NCBI GenBank assembly: GCA_964036665.1
Contig: OZ038527.1
Location: 496,001 to 560,000 of the forward strand
Direction: 5' to 3'
Origin: Gordius sp. MW1
Lineage: Eukaryota; Nematomorpha; Gordioida; Gordea; Gordiidae
Length of the DNA: 64,000 nucleotides
Each line of letters begins with the position of its first letter. Position 1 is the stretch's first letter. The notes below the pieces were generated by a model, which made no database searches, was not told the DNA's origin, and was given only the letters and a program-made list of their open reading frames with translations. A program made the translations under genes and the position numbers. Shown one piece after another: positions 15,997 through 27,459 of this stretch.

Positions 15997-17525
15997 TTTT
16001 GTCGAATAATTATATACGGACGATTCCAGTCGAAAAGACAAAGCTGTAAAAGGCAAAGTAAATGTACGTATCACACTATATATTAAAAATATCATATGAT
16101 TTTATTAAGTATGAACAATAAAACTATTAAAAAGGTATACATTTATATTTTATTGTTATATTAGTTAAAATAAATATAATAAATTTGCTATGTGTACTAT
16201 TGTATATAATTATTTAAGTTAACATTATAGATTATTGTTAAAATCGCAAAAACACGTTCATAATATTACGATATTCTATCATGCTATAGTTTATGAAGTA
16301 ATAGTAGGTTATCTTGTTCCATTCCTTAGTTAAAAAAGGTAAGAGGAGCCTTTTAATGTAAAGCACAATGCCATGGAAAAAGTGGTGGAAGCCAACTTTT
16401 TTCACTAAGCATTGATTAATAGATTGCTCACTAGACTGCTCTGCCTTATAAAAGCACGTCTGCTATTTATAAAACAAATAAATTTTAACATTTTTATTAT
16501 TTTAAGACTAAATATACATAATATAATTTAAAAGCATTATTTAATTAGAAATTGTTAGAAGCTAATCGCACAATCTTAGGAAATAGTTTTAAAAAACATT
16601 ACTTGAATAAAACAATTGATAAACCTTCACTAGCAAATCCTTTTTTTACATTCATAATTTTTTTTATTGTGAAATAGAGGTTTATTTCCTAATAATATAT
16701 AAATTTAGAAAAAAAATTTGAATGAATAATATTGTTAATTGAAATAACAAATTAGCATAAATAAAATGTTATTGATTTAAAATAAGATATCTTTAGTTAA
16801 TTTATGCAAATACATTTTAAAGTTTTATTTGAAACATTAAAATTCAAGGTATTTGACTATAACATTGGATTTATATACAAGAATCACACCTGTTTAACAT
16901 ATCTAATGGTCAATTGTCCACCCCTACCTTCTATATTAACTCATTCCAATCAGCTAAACTTAGATCTTCCCTCTTTCTCACTTACTCTTTAAGTTAGCTA
17001 ATATACTCCTTTAAATGAATTGCATATTTTAAATAACAATGACATTATGTTCAAAACAACTACCTTAAGGCTATAAAATTATTAATGGCACATTAAATTT
17101 ATACATGGTTTTTAACAGTATTAAATAGAAAAGGTTAATTAACAATAAAATATAAAAAATGGGCAAAATCATTATTCATGTTAATTTGCCATCTTTTTTT
17201 TCTGACTGACGAGCCAAGTATAGGTTTAAACGACAATACTGATTTTGATTAAAAACAATAAACATTTGGTCAAAAATTTATTATATTAATTTTCACAAGG
17301 CTCTTTATTAATGAATCAAATAAGTTATGCTAAAATTAATCATTTCATATTTTCTGTTCCTGTAACAGACTTATTTTTCTTGATTAATATGTACCATATT
17401 AATATTCATCATTTTTTGTAGGGCTCATAGTTGCTAATAAAACAATGAGTATTTACAAAATATAAAATAAGTTACAATGGTCTGTTCCTTGTACGCTGTG
17501 GCAAGCATCTAACATAAGTTGTGCA

Positions 17526-18272
17526 TCATTTAGAGAACTTTAAAGATGTTTTTAAACATTCAAAAAAATAACTTTGGGGCATATGCATACTGGCTGGCAC
17601 AGATATATTAGAGGCCCAAACCTCGCCTCACACAATCAATATAAATCTAATATAAAGTTACATAAGGGAGTATATATCTGGGATTGCACAGGTATATTAG
17701 AGGTAAAAACATCACCTAATACAGCAATCAATATAATTATGACATAAAGTTACTTGACAACATTCTACTATTTTTGAGCATTGATCTAAAATTATCAATA
17801 GGACTACAAAGATTTATAATGTGATTAATTGACAAAAAATTACTTTGAATATTTGACCAATTTGCATAATATTTACTTGGAATGGATGAGATATATGAGG
17901 TGAAATGGGATGCCAAGATTGAACTATTAGCATCTTCACTTGTTTGATGTGGTATTTGTATTTACAACTATAAAATTTAAACCAATGTGCATAATATTTA
18001 CTTGAAATGGATGAGATATATGAGGTGGAATGGGATGCCAAGATTGAACTATTAGCATATTAACGAATATTAGAGATGTCATTCAATATACTTTGATGTG
18101 GTATATTGAGATGCTCTTTGGTCACCAAAAATGAATTTGCATATTTTATAGCCCTCCCAGGACATTTTTTATTTCTACAACGCAGGTAAATTTGAGAATT
18201 TTTTCCTGTTTTATATTTGGTGTAATGATAATTATTAAAACTATAAATAGGTTGATTTTTTTGAGTTAACAT
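17526..18272 (-). CDS. small FLYWCH zinc-finger protein encoded in the MULE element
   Basis: Proposed exons 18272-18092, 18048-18002, 17933-17877, 17715-17662, 17626-17591, 17537-17526 total 387 nt (128 aa). The first exon is a FLYWCH domain: YSFNNYHYTKYKTGKN, then YLRCRNKKCPGRAI, with the closing H-x-H replaced by EHLNIPH. This mirrors the first exon of the neighbouring transposase gene, including the donor position after PH-(K/Q). The following short exons are near-identical duplicated units (SWHPIPPHISHPF and SWHPISPHISHPF; PLIYLCNP and PLIYLCQP). No DDE catalytic domain follows. It may be a DNA-binding accessory or repressor, or a 5'-half duplicate of the transposase. The short 3' exons are open in more than one frame and are the weak part. 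Confidence 0.45.
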
Positions 18273-18334
18273 GTTATTCGGAATTTAAAAATTTGAAGTT
18301 GGCGCTAAATATCGACAAATTTGGTGATCTTCTT

Positions 18335-18352
18335 GGTGATCTTAAGATCACC
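18335..18352. promoter_or_regulatory. 18-bp perfect palindrome 63 bp upstream of the small FLYWCH gene
   Basis: GGTGATCTTAAGATCACC, preceded by another direct copy of GGTGATCTT at about 18323-18331. Placement just upstream of the minus-strand start at 18272 suggests an operator-like or dimer-binding site. This is inference only. Confidence 0.4.
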
Positions 18353-18589
18353 ATTTGCCTTTAAAAACTTTGCCTTTACAAACGAAACGATACGGACTGC
18401 CGAACATCTGATTTTTGCATTGAAACTTAGATTCGGGTACATCCAGTCTAATTTTTGTATGCATGAATCAAAAATTCGGATCATATGAAATATTTAATTT
18501 GTACATATAAACATATGGATATTATAACATATTTTAATTATATAGTATCAAATAAATTAGATTTAATTGTTAATAATAATTAGTTAATA

Positions 18590-19220
18590 ATTAATAAACA
18601 TGTGTTACTATCAATTGGTTTAATGTGTATATATAGCATAATTATAATTAGAGTAAGGCTATAAAAAGTTATACATTTTAAATCTGTTGTAATATGTATC
18701 TTATATAACTAACATATAACAATAGTTAATGATATATATAAAATGAATAGATATTATCACTTGTGCATATTCTATCTGTTGTAATATCTATGGGATTTAA
18801 CATATAATAATAGTTATTCTATATATAAAATAAATAAATATTATCACTAATGTGTTTAATGAACAATATAGTATAAGTAAAATAACCTTAATACAATAAA
18901 ACATACTATTGTTACATTTAAAAATAAATAGTGTGTAAAATAATGTATGAAAGTAGTTAAAAAATTATGGTTACACTAACCTTTCTTATTTGAATATATC
19001 TACTTGGAATTATATCGTTACCTAGGAAAGAATTTAACCTTCTAGGTAATTTGAATAAAGCAACTCGCTCATCAGTTACCTAGGCAAAAACGTAACCTTT
19101 ATTATTTGAATATATAAACTCGATCATTGGTTACCTATTCATACAACTTAACCTTTATTATTCGAGCATTCACAAACCTCACTATTCATATATCTTAACC
19201 TTATTATTTGACCACTAATT
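18590..19220. repeat. imperfect tandem repeats in the spacer between the two FLYWCH genes
   Basis: Within the 18273-19962 spacer, 18590-18870 has repeated ACATATAATAATAGTTA / AAATAAATAAATATTATCAC units. 18970-19220 has three to four imperfect units of about 60 bp built on GGTTACCTAGGCAAAAACGT and CCTTTATTATTTGAATAT. No convincing gene was found in this spacer. Confidence 0.5.
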
Positions 19221-19962
19221 ATAATTTAAATAACCCCGATAGTTGTGTATATAAACAAGACGTTTTAAATAAATTCATTCACTTGAATCATTTGTAGAGA
19301 ACATATTTCTCTACAAAAGTTAGGATAAATTTTTAATAGTTCTTGTTAGGTTATGTTAGAATTAGCAAGAATCAACTTAGACAATTTATTTGTATAAAGT
19401 TAGCTGATATAGGATTTAATTATTGATAATAAACATAATTATGTCCTAGTAAACTTTTATTGCCATATTTATCTTTAGTATCGGGAAACTTAAATGAGTA
19501 TCGCTGATCTGTTAAGTATTTAAAGGTAATTAAAATTCCCTTGCGTTACTTTTATAGAGCTTTCTTATATTTAAAACGTGAATATTATATATGCCATTTT
19601 TTAATATATGCCCAGTAGTATTAAAAGATTATTTAAAGCCGTTCCAAACATATTATATGTTGGAACTTATAATAGCAGCAAAAGTAATTCAAATTATCAT
19701 TTTGACAAAAGACATATGGGCAAAAGATTTTTTAGAGCGTGAAATTGAAACGTTTAATAATAAAGATCATTTACTATTGGCATGTAACCAATATAGTAAA
19801 GACTTGCCAAAATAGTTGGTGCGATGATATAATTTTCCTTAAATATACAATTAAGTCTAATAAATAATATAAGATGGTCTTTGAGTAAATATAAAACACA
19901 TGCAGCGCGAAATATTAACATATTTTCAAGCTTGTATTTAAAAATTAAACAAATTTTATTTA

Positions 19963-22510
19963 TTATTGTAAATCAATTTCATCATATAACGGGGCATCGT
20001 GATTTTGTAAGTGCATATAATTAGAGATGGCATCAACATATGGAAATAGGGGCATAGGGTTAGATACATTTGTATATTGAGCTATTAGGCGATTTATATT
20101 ATAATTTATAGAAGCGTATTTTTTATTTGTTTCATACACTCTCTTGCCCTGAGAGATGTGTAGCAAATCAACATTCGTTTTTTCTTGCAGGTCTTGCAGG
20201 AAATCAACAAACACGTATATAGTAGGGTGGGTTTGTTTAAGCCCACTTCTAAGGGCATTATGAAACCCTTCCAGGTGGTTGTTGGTACGGGGCCCCTCTG
20301 CATCGAGCCTTTGCCACATATCATAGGGGAACAAGGGGTCCCTCCCAAGCCCAATCCAGGTATTGTGGATGTACAAAAAAAAATTCTCAATTTCTCTATC
20401 GCCGCGCACATTGGGCTGGACCATGCAAAGGGTCATGACATCACGAATGTGCCCCCTCTTCACAAATGGCAAAGCTAGAAGACGACGCACGCTGCGCCTG
20501 AAATCAGCATTTGATGAATAAAGATTCTTCAGTTTGCCAGACCCAGCGTGTCGATAGATCGCCTGGCCAAAATGAAACATGCAACCTAAAAATTATATAA
20601 ACAAAACATTAAATTTTACCCTTTATAATAATATTAGGGAAACAGGCTTCCAAGGCCCCTATGCTTGCCCGTTCAAAATCCACTTGAGCATAGTTCGGGG
20701 CGAAAACTAGCTGCAAGCTGTTACAAATCTGAATGAGTTTCTTAAACACTTTTTTATAGGTCTCTTCTGTTTTATCTGGCAGAAGAGTGTAAACTACAGG
20801 AATCATATGATCCCGGTAGTACGAGTGAATTGTAAAAATCTAAAAACAACGTTACGGATATATTATAAAAATGTAAATACTTGAGTAAAATGTTGAGGGC
20901 AAGTTTTAAACGTACCATCACAATAAAAATTATGAGATTCACACATAATATTTAGGAGGTCAACTGTCCCAATAAACATTCTATTATCCTCGTTCGATAG
21001 CAAGAAGTTTTCGCCACCATGAGTATTGAAATGATGCGGCTTAAGGATAATGTCGTCATTATCTCCAGGCGTGTCGTACCTCAATGGATCCATTTTTTTA
21101 AGTTTTTTTTTCACCGACCTTAAAAGTGGGGTGGATTCGGGATGGTCCCTGAGGTCGGGATTTTCTCTAAGCCTCTCCGCTATTACTTTGTAATATAACT
21201 TGCTTATCCTTTCTTTAGGGTCATTCAGAACCGCATTTTTTAATGAAATGTTTGTGATTATTTTTTCGAATTCCCCAATAGGGGGCGCGTGATTATGGGG
21301 ACGCATTTGAGAAATAATTCCTAAAACCTCTTTTGCTCTGCCAGAACATGAAAGTTTACGGCATCGGTAGTAAACGGTACCATTCTTTTCCATATTTTTA
21401 CGGTAAAGATAGTTTTCAAAATAAAGCAATGTTCCATTGTTTGACGGCAAAAACTCGGGAGCATTGACTAAAAACTGTGATATAATTTACATTAAAAGAA
21501 TATTACTTTGGTTATTTGTCTGGATTATTTGGAAAGCATCCAATAATATTTGAGCATCTTCAAGAGAACCTTACATTTATACATTAAATCCTTTAAATGA
21601 TTAACTTTACTTGATGTAGGACTAACGTTATCAAGTGTTGATTCAGTCAGTATGTTTATTGGCCCTTTATTAAAAATTAAATATATTTGATATATTTTTA
21701 CTTGAAAAAGACATAATATTATTTGAGATATTATTATCAATTGTCATGAAAGGTAGAGAGGCTTGTCCTATAAAAATATATAATTCACAATATATTTAAA
21801 TTTAAGGAGCATATAAGCTTGAAGTACCTCTAATAGTTTGAGGATTTATTGCACTTTGTGTAATAGATGTATTACCTATTAAAAAAAATTAAATTTCAGA
21901 TAATATTTTAATAAATACTAGGTGAGGGTGTATATAAGCTTGAAGTACCTCTAATAGTTTGAGGATTTATTGCACTTTGTGTAAAAGATGTATTACCTAT
22001 TAAAAAATTAAATTTCAGATAATATTTTAATAAAGATTACTAGGTGAAGGTGTATATAAGCTTGAAGTACCTTTAATAGTTTGAGGATTTATTGAATTTG
22101 CTCGTACACGATTTATAAAACCTAAAATAGTTCATCTAACGACTAAACTATTTACTTACAGGAAATATTTTCCATGTTAAGTGTTTCCAGTGGTGACCTA
22201 GAAACTACTAGTGATGTAGGTGCTTCAATTGGATTGATTTGTATACAAGTCTCATTTGTATTTATTTTGGGATAGGCTAAATACACCATAAGAAAAAAAT
22301 TATTATAAATATACTTTTGTGAGGAATATCTGAGTGTTCTTGGGTTATATGGAAATCATGGTTTTGGTATATGCCTCGTCCTTGGCATTTCTTTGTTCGG
22401 CACTTAAAATAAAGTTGGAATTTTTTCCCAACTTTAGCTTGGGTATATTCATATTCCCCTAAGACTAAAATTGGGTTTTTATTTTGAGTTAATTTGAATT
22501 CGATGGGCAT
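19963..22510 (-). CDS. intact-looking FLYWCH-MULE transposase (11 exons, 690 aa)
   Basis: Exons: 22510-22315, 22276-22160, 22121-22071, 21996-21949, 21875-21828, 21767-21702, 21664-21611, 21569-21507, 21467-20881, 20839-20620, 20585-19963. They sum to 2073 nt with one terminal stop. Exon 1 is a FLYWCH finger (YFKCRTKKCQGRGIY, then HITQEH). Exons 2-8 form a linker of short exons joined in phase 1. Exon 9 has a second FLYWCH (YYRCRKLSCSGRAKE, MRPHNH) and the first catalytic Asp (FYCDGTFKTCP). Exon 10 has IPVVYTLLPDKTEETYKK and the second Asp (AQVDFERA). Exon 11 has CMFHFGQAIYR and the Glu helix (NNHLEGFHNAL). DDE residues as in MULE transposases are therefore all present. Cut-and-paste transposition of the surrounding element is the inferred role. 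Further 5' exons upstream of the ATG cannot be excluded, since the frame is open back to an acceptor-like CCACAG at about 22550. Confidence 0.82.
21828..22121 (-). repeat. three tandem units of about 120 bp, each carrying one symmetric mini-exon
   Basis: Units share TATAAGCTTGAAGTACCT and AGTTTGAGGATTTATT. Each contains a phase 1-1 mini-exon of the transposase: 22121-22071 (51 nt), 21996-21949 (48 nt), 21875-21828 (48 nt). The last two encode NTSITQSAINPQTIR or a near copy. The first ends in SINPQTIK. Being multiples of three, copies can be added or skipped without a frameshift. Confidence 0.8.
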
Positions 22511-22570
22511 ATCGAATATAACAGTGGGAATTAGAGCTGTGGTTTGTGCTATATATATAAAAATATATTA

Positions 22571-22987
22571 AATATTAATAAGACATAATTGTATTGTGTT
22601 TAAAAGGCATACTTTTAATGTAGTTAAAAATATTGTAAGTAATTTTGCCCTAAACACATTTAAAAAGAAATATTTTGATATGATAACTGAGAAATTTTGA
22701 CAGATAAACTTACAGCAGTTCAATTTGAAATCTTAAATGTATAGTAATCATAAATCAATATCCCAGAGTTTTTAAATTTGTATCATAAGCAACACAAAAA
22801 TATAATAAATAAAATTAAATATTAATTAGACATAAATGTAAAATAATTAAAATGCATACTTTTAATGTAGTTAAAAATATTGTAAATAATTTTGCCCTAA
22901 ACACATTTAAAAAGAGATATTTTGATTTTGATATAATAACTGAGAAATTTTTACAGATAAACTTACAGCAGTTCAATTTGAAATTTG
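22571..22987. repeat. tandem duplication, two units, upstream of the transposase start
   Basis: 22571-22738 and 22817-22987 are near-identical, sharing ACTTTTAATGTAGTTAAAAA and AAACTTACAGCAGTTCAATT. They lie between the transposase ATG and the right terminal repeat. They may be 5' leader or upstream exons, but no convincing open frame was found. Confidence 0.7.
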
Positions 22988-23012
22988 TCGCTTCGAAAAA
23001 GTCTCACGAAAA

Positions 23013-23032
23013 AGTCTCACGATCGTGAGACT
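23013..23032. promoter_or_regulatory. 20-bp perfect palindrome near the right end of the MULE
   Basis: AGTCTCACGATCGTGAGACT, with a further direct copy of GTCTCACGA at 23001-23009. It is about 500 bp upstream of the transposase ATG, just inside the right inverted repeat. Possible transposase-binding or promoter site (inference). Confidence 0.4.
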
Positions 23033-23100
23033 TTGACCCGAAGGGCATTATACCGGTTGCCCCAAAAGGGAAACTTACGTATCGGTGCATTCGACCAAAG

Positions 23101-23320
23101 TTTAACTGACCAAATATCTATTAATGTCTACGAATGTCTATGAATATTTAACAAAAATGCTCCTTGAGAGGGGTTTACAGAGACGAAAACGTTAAGGTTA
23201 GTGTTTTACGGGGTTTTAGGTTAGGGTTGGGTTAGGATTAGATGCACACATTTTAATCGACAAATGCATTTTCGTAGACATTTATTTGTTATTTGCTCTT
23301 TGGTCAATTGCAACTGAATC
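23101..23320 (-). repeat. right terminal inverted repeat of the MULE
   Basis: Reverse complement of the left end (15605-15996). It contains GGTTAGGGTTGGGTTAGGAT at about 23219-23238 in the same position as the CCCTAA blocks of the left copy. It lacks the left copy's extra block of about 160 bp. Confidence 0.75.
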
Positions 23321-23366
23321 GAAATTTATTTAACAATCCAGGCCGTCATTACTTAAAACCATCAAT

Positions 23367-23437
23367 ATGCTCACTTGTGCAATAAAAAATTGCACAAGTA
23401 TTTATAAGAATAAAAATGGAGAGACATCATTCCATGT
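23367..23437 (+). CDS. possible first exon of a THAP-like zinc-finger gene
   Basis: An ATG opens a 71-nt exon ending at CATGT|GTAAGT. The first residues MLTCAIKNCTSIYKNKNG, followed by ETSFHV, fit the start of a THAP domain (C-x4-C, then S-F-H near the FP motif). The next open stretch after TTTTTCTAG (from 23607) does not continue a recognisable THAP domain, so this is either a decayed copy or coincidence. The first codons overlap a 10-bp palindrome with a 5-nt A loop (CTTGTGCAAT / ATTGCACAAG). Confidence 0.25.
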
Positions 23438-26082
23438 GTAAGTTATATTTAAATTTTTTTTATTTAGTCTATGTATTTTTTATAGCCTAAAAAAACCTAA
23501 AATTCAAAAAAAAATAAATCATCCTTATATATTTTGTTTTTAATAAATACTTTGTTTTACATAATTTAAATCAACTATATTACATATATTTGTTAATTTT
23601 TTTCTAGCCTAATCAAAATGTGCCCTCACATCAGGTTTAATGATTATGTTATTTTCTACACAAGATCATGTGCAATATTCAAAGCGGGAACCGGTCAAAG
23701 GAGCACAGAAATAGGAGCGAAACTCGTCATGATTGCTCAGATTTGCTCAGGGTTTTTTGATATGGTGAATTTGTAACAAGTAATATATATATACATAAAT
23801 TTTTAGAGAATTTATTGGAACTTATCTCATATTATCCATCAACATATTGTCTTAGCACAAAATATTTTATATTAACATGTCCCAGTGAAATGAAAGTAAA
23901 TATATGAATATATAAAGATTGTATTGGAACATTTCTCATCATGTATATCAGAATTTAACATATTGTTTTAGCAAATACCTTATCCTGATGTTATACTTAT
24001 AATAAAAGTTATTTATGTATGGAAAGATTTTATTGTATAATTTAGCACTTATATTTTTTAAATACCAACTATGGATTTTTATATAATTACATATTTTATT
24101 TATCCTGATGTTTTTTCTTACTTATAATAAAAGTCAATCATGTATGAAAAGATTTTATAGTATCATTTTGTTTATACATGTGATATAATTGCATGATGTA
24201 AATTGACATTTTATGAGATGATATGTTTTTTAAAAAAAATGAGGGACTGATTTCTTGATTTGGGTTAGGGTTATTTTAAAATTAATACACCCTTCTTTGT
24301 GCAAATTCTTCTTAGAATTAGGTTTGATAGTTTTGCCTTGATTTATTTTCAATAAACAAAGTGTGCTCCTTTTTTTCCTGATGAGCTCCTTTGACCCCCA
24401 CTCATTCAAAGCTAGTATCCCTGTATATGCCTGGAAAGGAGAAACAGACAAGGAATATATGTGATGTATTGAGCAGGTATATATTGTTTTGATTTAATTA
24501 TTATTTATATATTTAATCTAATTTAATTTGTTAGTTAGCACATTTCTATTTGGATGGGTTTTACAATCTTTATCAATCAAAAGTTTAATTATCTGTAATT
24601 TTAAAATGGTAACTAGTTTAAACCTTAAGTTTTTATTTATATTATTTCATATGCTTTTTACTTGACAAGATTGCTATAAGGCCTCATCTTGATTGATGTT
24701 TTGAATTATATTAATTAATTCTTATTTATATAATACTTTAAAGGTGTGTCAATGTGGGCAAAGGGATTGTATATAAACTGCTGCCAGGGATCTGCCAAGG
24801 CATGTTGTGATTTGTAAAGCCAGTCAATTAAAAAACCTGTGTATGTATATTTTTATATTATATACATGAACTGTATTGTAATTTATATTTATTTTTATAC
24901 TTATAAAATAAACTTCTAAAAAATAGACCTTTTTTTATTGAAATAAAAGTTGTTGATATATTTTTCTTTGTACATCATAGATCTGGAATGGAGATCATTA
25001 AATCTTTTACAAATTTTAATTACATAAATCATAAATTATTACACAAAAAAATTTTGCTTTATAATTTTTTTAATAATTTGAACCAACAATTTAAAACTTA
25101 CATTAGGCAAAAATAAAATTAAACTTAATTTTTAAGGTTCAATAATTTTTTTAGATGGCAGATTAATATTTTACGCTCAAATTTATATGTAGTTAAATTT
25201 CATATATAGAAAACCTATAATGTTAAAACTAATACTAATGATTTATAGCGTGTAGAAAATGTAGTATAGATGGCGCTAATATAACTTTTAATGATATTAT
25301 ATTATTTCCTTATAAATGTAGATGTTATACACAAGTTTAATTGTTTTCAATGTTGGGTAATTTATTCTTATAAAAACATAAGTTTTACTTTTTGCCTGGG
25401 CTTTTGTAAGCTTATATTAGCCTGATATAAATTTATAAAATAAATATTCCTTAGATAGTTTATGACACGAAAGTAATGGCGGCCTACACCCTTACTTAAA
25501 AATTATCTGCTGTTCGGCAGTCTATAGGTTTATTAATCTATAGGTAACAATAAGTAAGGCCGCATTTACTAAAAATACTCATAGAAAACTTATAAATAGT
25601 AATTTCCAGACAAAGATTTATATACTTGACTATAATTGGTAAAGGGTTTATGGCAAAATGAAAATTTATTTTCAAGTTTTTAACAATTTTGATATTTACT
25701 GAATAAGCCGACTATTATATTTTCCTATAATATTTTAGTAATTTATATTATTGAGATCTAAATTTAAAAAAAAAGATTATTACGGCAGCAAAATCTCTCT
25801 CTTTTTTACATTATTTTGGCACTAAAGAATATTATACTGTGAAATTGAATACAATAAAAGGAGTAGAATAATAAACTCCAGTTTTTTTTACTAAAATACA
25901 AAGGGAAAATGATTAATTTATTACATTTACTTATAAACACAAGAACAAGCCAAATAATTTTAGAATTTGCCCATTAAACATTTGTATGTATTATTAACTT
26001 AAGCAGTATTTTGTTTTTATATTTCTTCTTTTTTTTTGGGGGGGGGGGGGATTAAGTTTTGATATACTATTAAATTTCAAAT
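23438..26082. other. AT-rich spacer with no supported gene
   Basis: Contains a 24230-24451 minus-strand open frame without recognisable domain, and a small inverted repeat at about 25478-25566 (GCGGCCTACACCCTTACTTA against TAAGTAAGGCCGC). A run of G follows a run of T at about 26030-26050. Nothing else could be supported. Confidence 0.4.
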
Positions 26083-26307
26083 CTAAAAGACAGTGGCCTA
26101 GCTAGGGGGGGGCGGGCTCCCCCAAGAGCAAAAACCGGGCCCCATGAGCCACCCCCTCACCCAGGAAAAAATCTTGGGTCCCTGGGCCCCGTAAGCCATT
26201 TTTTTATTTTATCTTAATAAGAAATATGAAGTTATAATTATTTATTTTTGAATATAACTTTTAATATAATATAAAGCCCAAAGATTTGTTTAAATAAAAT
26301 TTCAACG

Positions 26308-26984
26308 GTTAATAGCCTAATATTAACTTTAAATGATATTAGAAATGAGGATCACTATCAATATCTTTACAATAATGCAAAAGATTTAGCTTCAATTTTT
26401 GATTTAGTAACTTCTAAACGTATTAAAAAACCAAAAACGTATGACCCTTTTTACTCTTTTGAATCCATCAATTCATTAATTTTCAAAATAGATTTATATT
26501 ATCCTATCATCGATGGAATAATAGCAGAATTAAACATAAGATTTTCGGGAATAAATTGTAATTAGGTTTAAACCCTTCATCCCCTTTTTTGCGATAATTC
26601 TCTTTTTTTCAGAAGTAATTAACCATCATGTAAAACTGCAAGATGCCCAAATAATAATGGCAAAAAATTATATATTACTTCGAATAAAATAAAATGCAAT
26701 GATATTTTTTCACTTATTAAAATTTTGCCAATAGTGTTTCCAAATTTTATTATTATGATTAAAATAATTTTAACTATCCTAATAACTTCATGTTCGTGAA
26801 AAGGATCGTTCTCATTGCTAAAATGGATTAAAACTATCTTCGTTCCACATTTGGACAAGATAGGTTATCTTCCTTAGCTTTATAAAGCTTAGAACATGAC
26901 TTTATAAATGTTATTCCCCCGGATGATATTATAAATTCGTTTGCATCTAGTAAAAGGCGTAATGAACTACTATTAAAAGACTAA
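26308..26984 (+). pseudogene. C-terminal part of a hAT (ZMYM1-like) transposase, broken
   Basis: Plus-strand open block to about 26565 reads as the middle or late part of a ZMYM1-like hAT transposase (LASIFDLVTSKRIKKPK, then DLYYPIIDGIIAELNIRF). A separate block at 26859-26984 reads as the dimerisation end (FINVIPPDDIINSFASSKRR) with an in-frame stop inside it. Stops and gaps between the blocks make it non-functional. Confidence 0.6.
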
Positions 26985-27219
26985 TTTTAATATTTAATGA
27001 AAAATTATCTGGGTTTTTAAACTTTTTAACACTTTCAAAATATATTAAAATATTATTAAATTTACGAAAGTCATCCTGGATCCAATTTAATTGTCCATCT
27101 TACATGCCCATTGTTTAACATATCTTGCAATTTTTATATACCACATGCACATATAAAGCCAATGATTTTCCAGAAAATAGTTTGTACACTTTTTTTCCCC
27201 CTATATTAGTGATATCCCA

Positions 27220-27459
27220 TCAAAAGTTTGATAAATTAATATTAATAACAATTTCCTGAATTTTATATACAATTGTTAACGCATCAAAACTTTCAAGGGA
27301 TAAAAATCCCCAAAATTTATTTTTGGGTGTGCCATTGGATTCAATAAAATGTACACAAACGCTAAGTTGTTCTGTGCATCTCATATCTCTAATTTCATCT
27401 AAGCTTATTAAGTAAAGTTTTGATTCATTTAATTTTGACAGAATACTTTTAAGGTTCAT
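27220..27459 (-). pseudogene. N-terminal part of a hAT (ZMYM1-like) transposase, in opposite orientation
   Basis: The minus-strand frame includes YLISLDEIRDMRCTEQLSVC and HFIESNGTPKNKFWGFLSLE. This matches the conserved region of DUF4371/ZMYM1-type hAT transposases around the first catalytic Asp (D-E-T-x-D-x-x-x-x-E-Q-L-S; here the usual T-x-D-x-S wording is degraded). It faces the C-terminal part of the same element, implying an internal inversion or two merged copies. Confidence 0.6.

Larger units (their letters stand above)
15605..23320. mobile_element. Mutator-like (MULE, Phantom-type) DNA transposon, about 7.7 kb, with long inverted ends
   Basis: Sequences at 15605-15996 and 23101-23320 are reverse complements of each other over blocks such as AAATGTCTACGAAAATGCAT and CTCTGTAAACCCCTCTC. 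Between them lie a FLYWCH-MULE transposase gene (22510-19963) and a second FLYWCH gene (18272-17526), both on the minus strand. FLYWCH zinc fingers fused to MULE transposases are known from the Phantom group of animal Mutator-like elements. No clear target duplication is visible at the outermost matched bases, so true termini may differ slightly. About 16.0-17.5 kb inside the element is AT-rich with nothing recognisable. The 19591-19815 plus-strand open frame (74 codons) is unsupported. Confidence 0.75.

Noticed and set aside
19591..19815. 74-codon plus-strand frame inside the MULE
   Set aside because: No splice, homology or composition support. It is opposite to the element's genes and kept only as a note in the element entry.
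20106..20478. Overlapping frames at 20106-20411 (-) and 20185-20478 (+)
   Set aside because: Shadows of the last exon of the MULE transposase.
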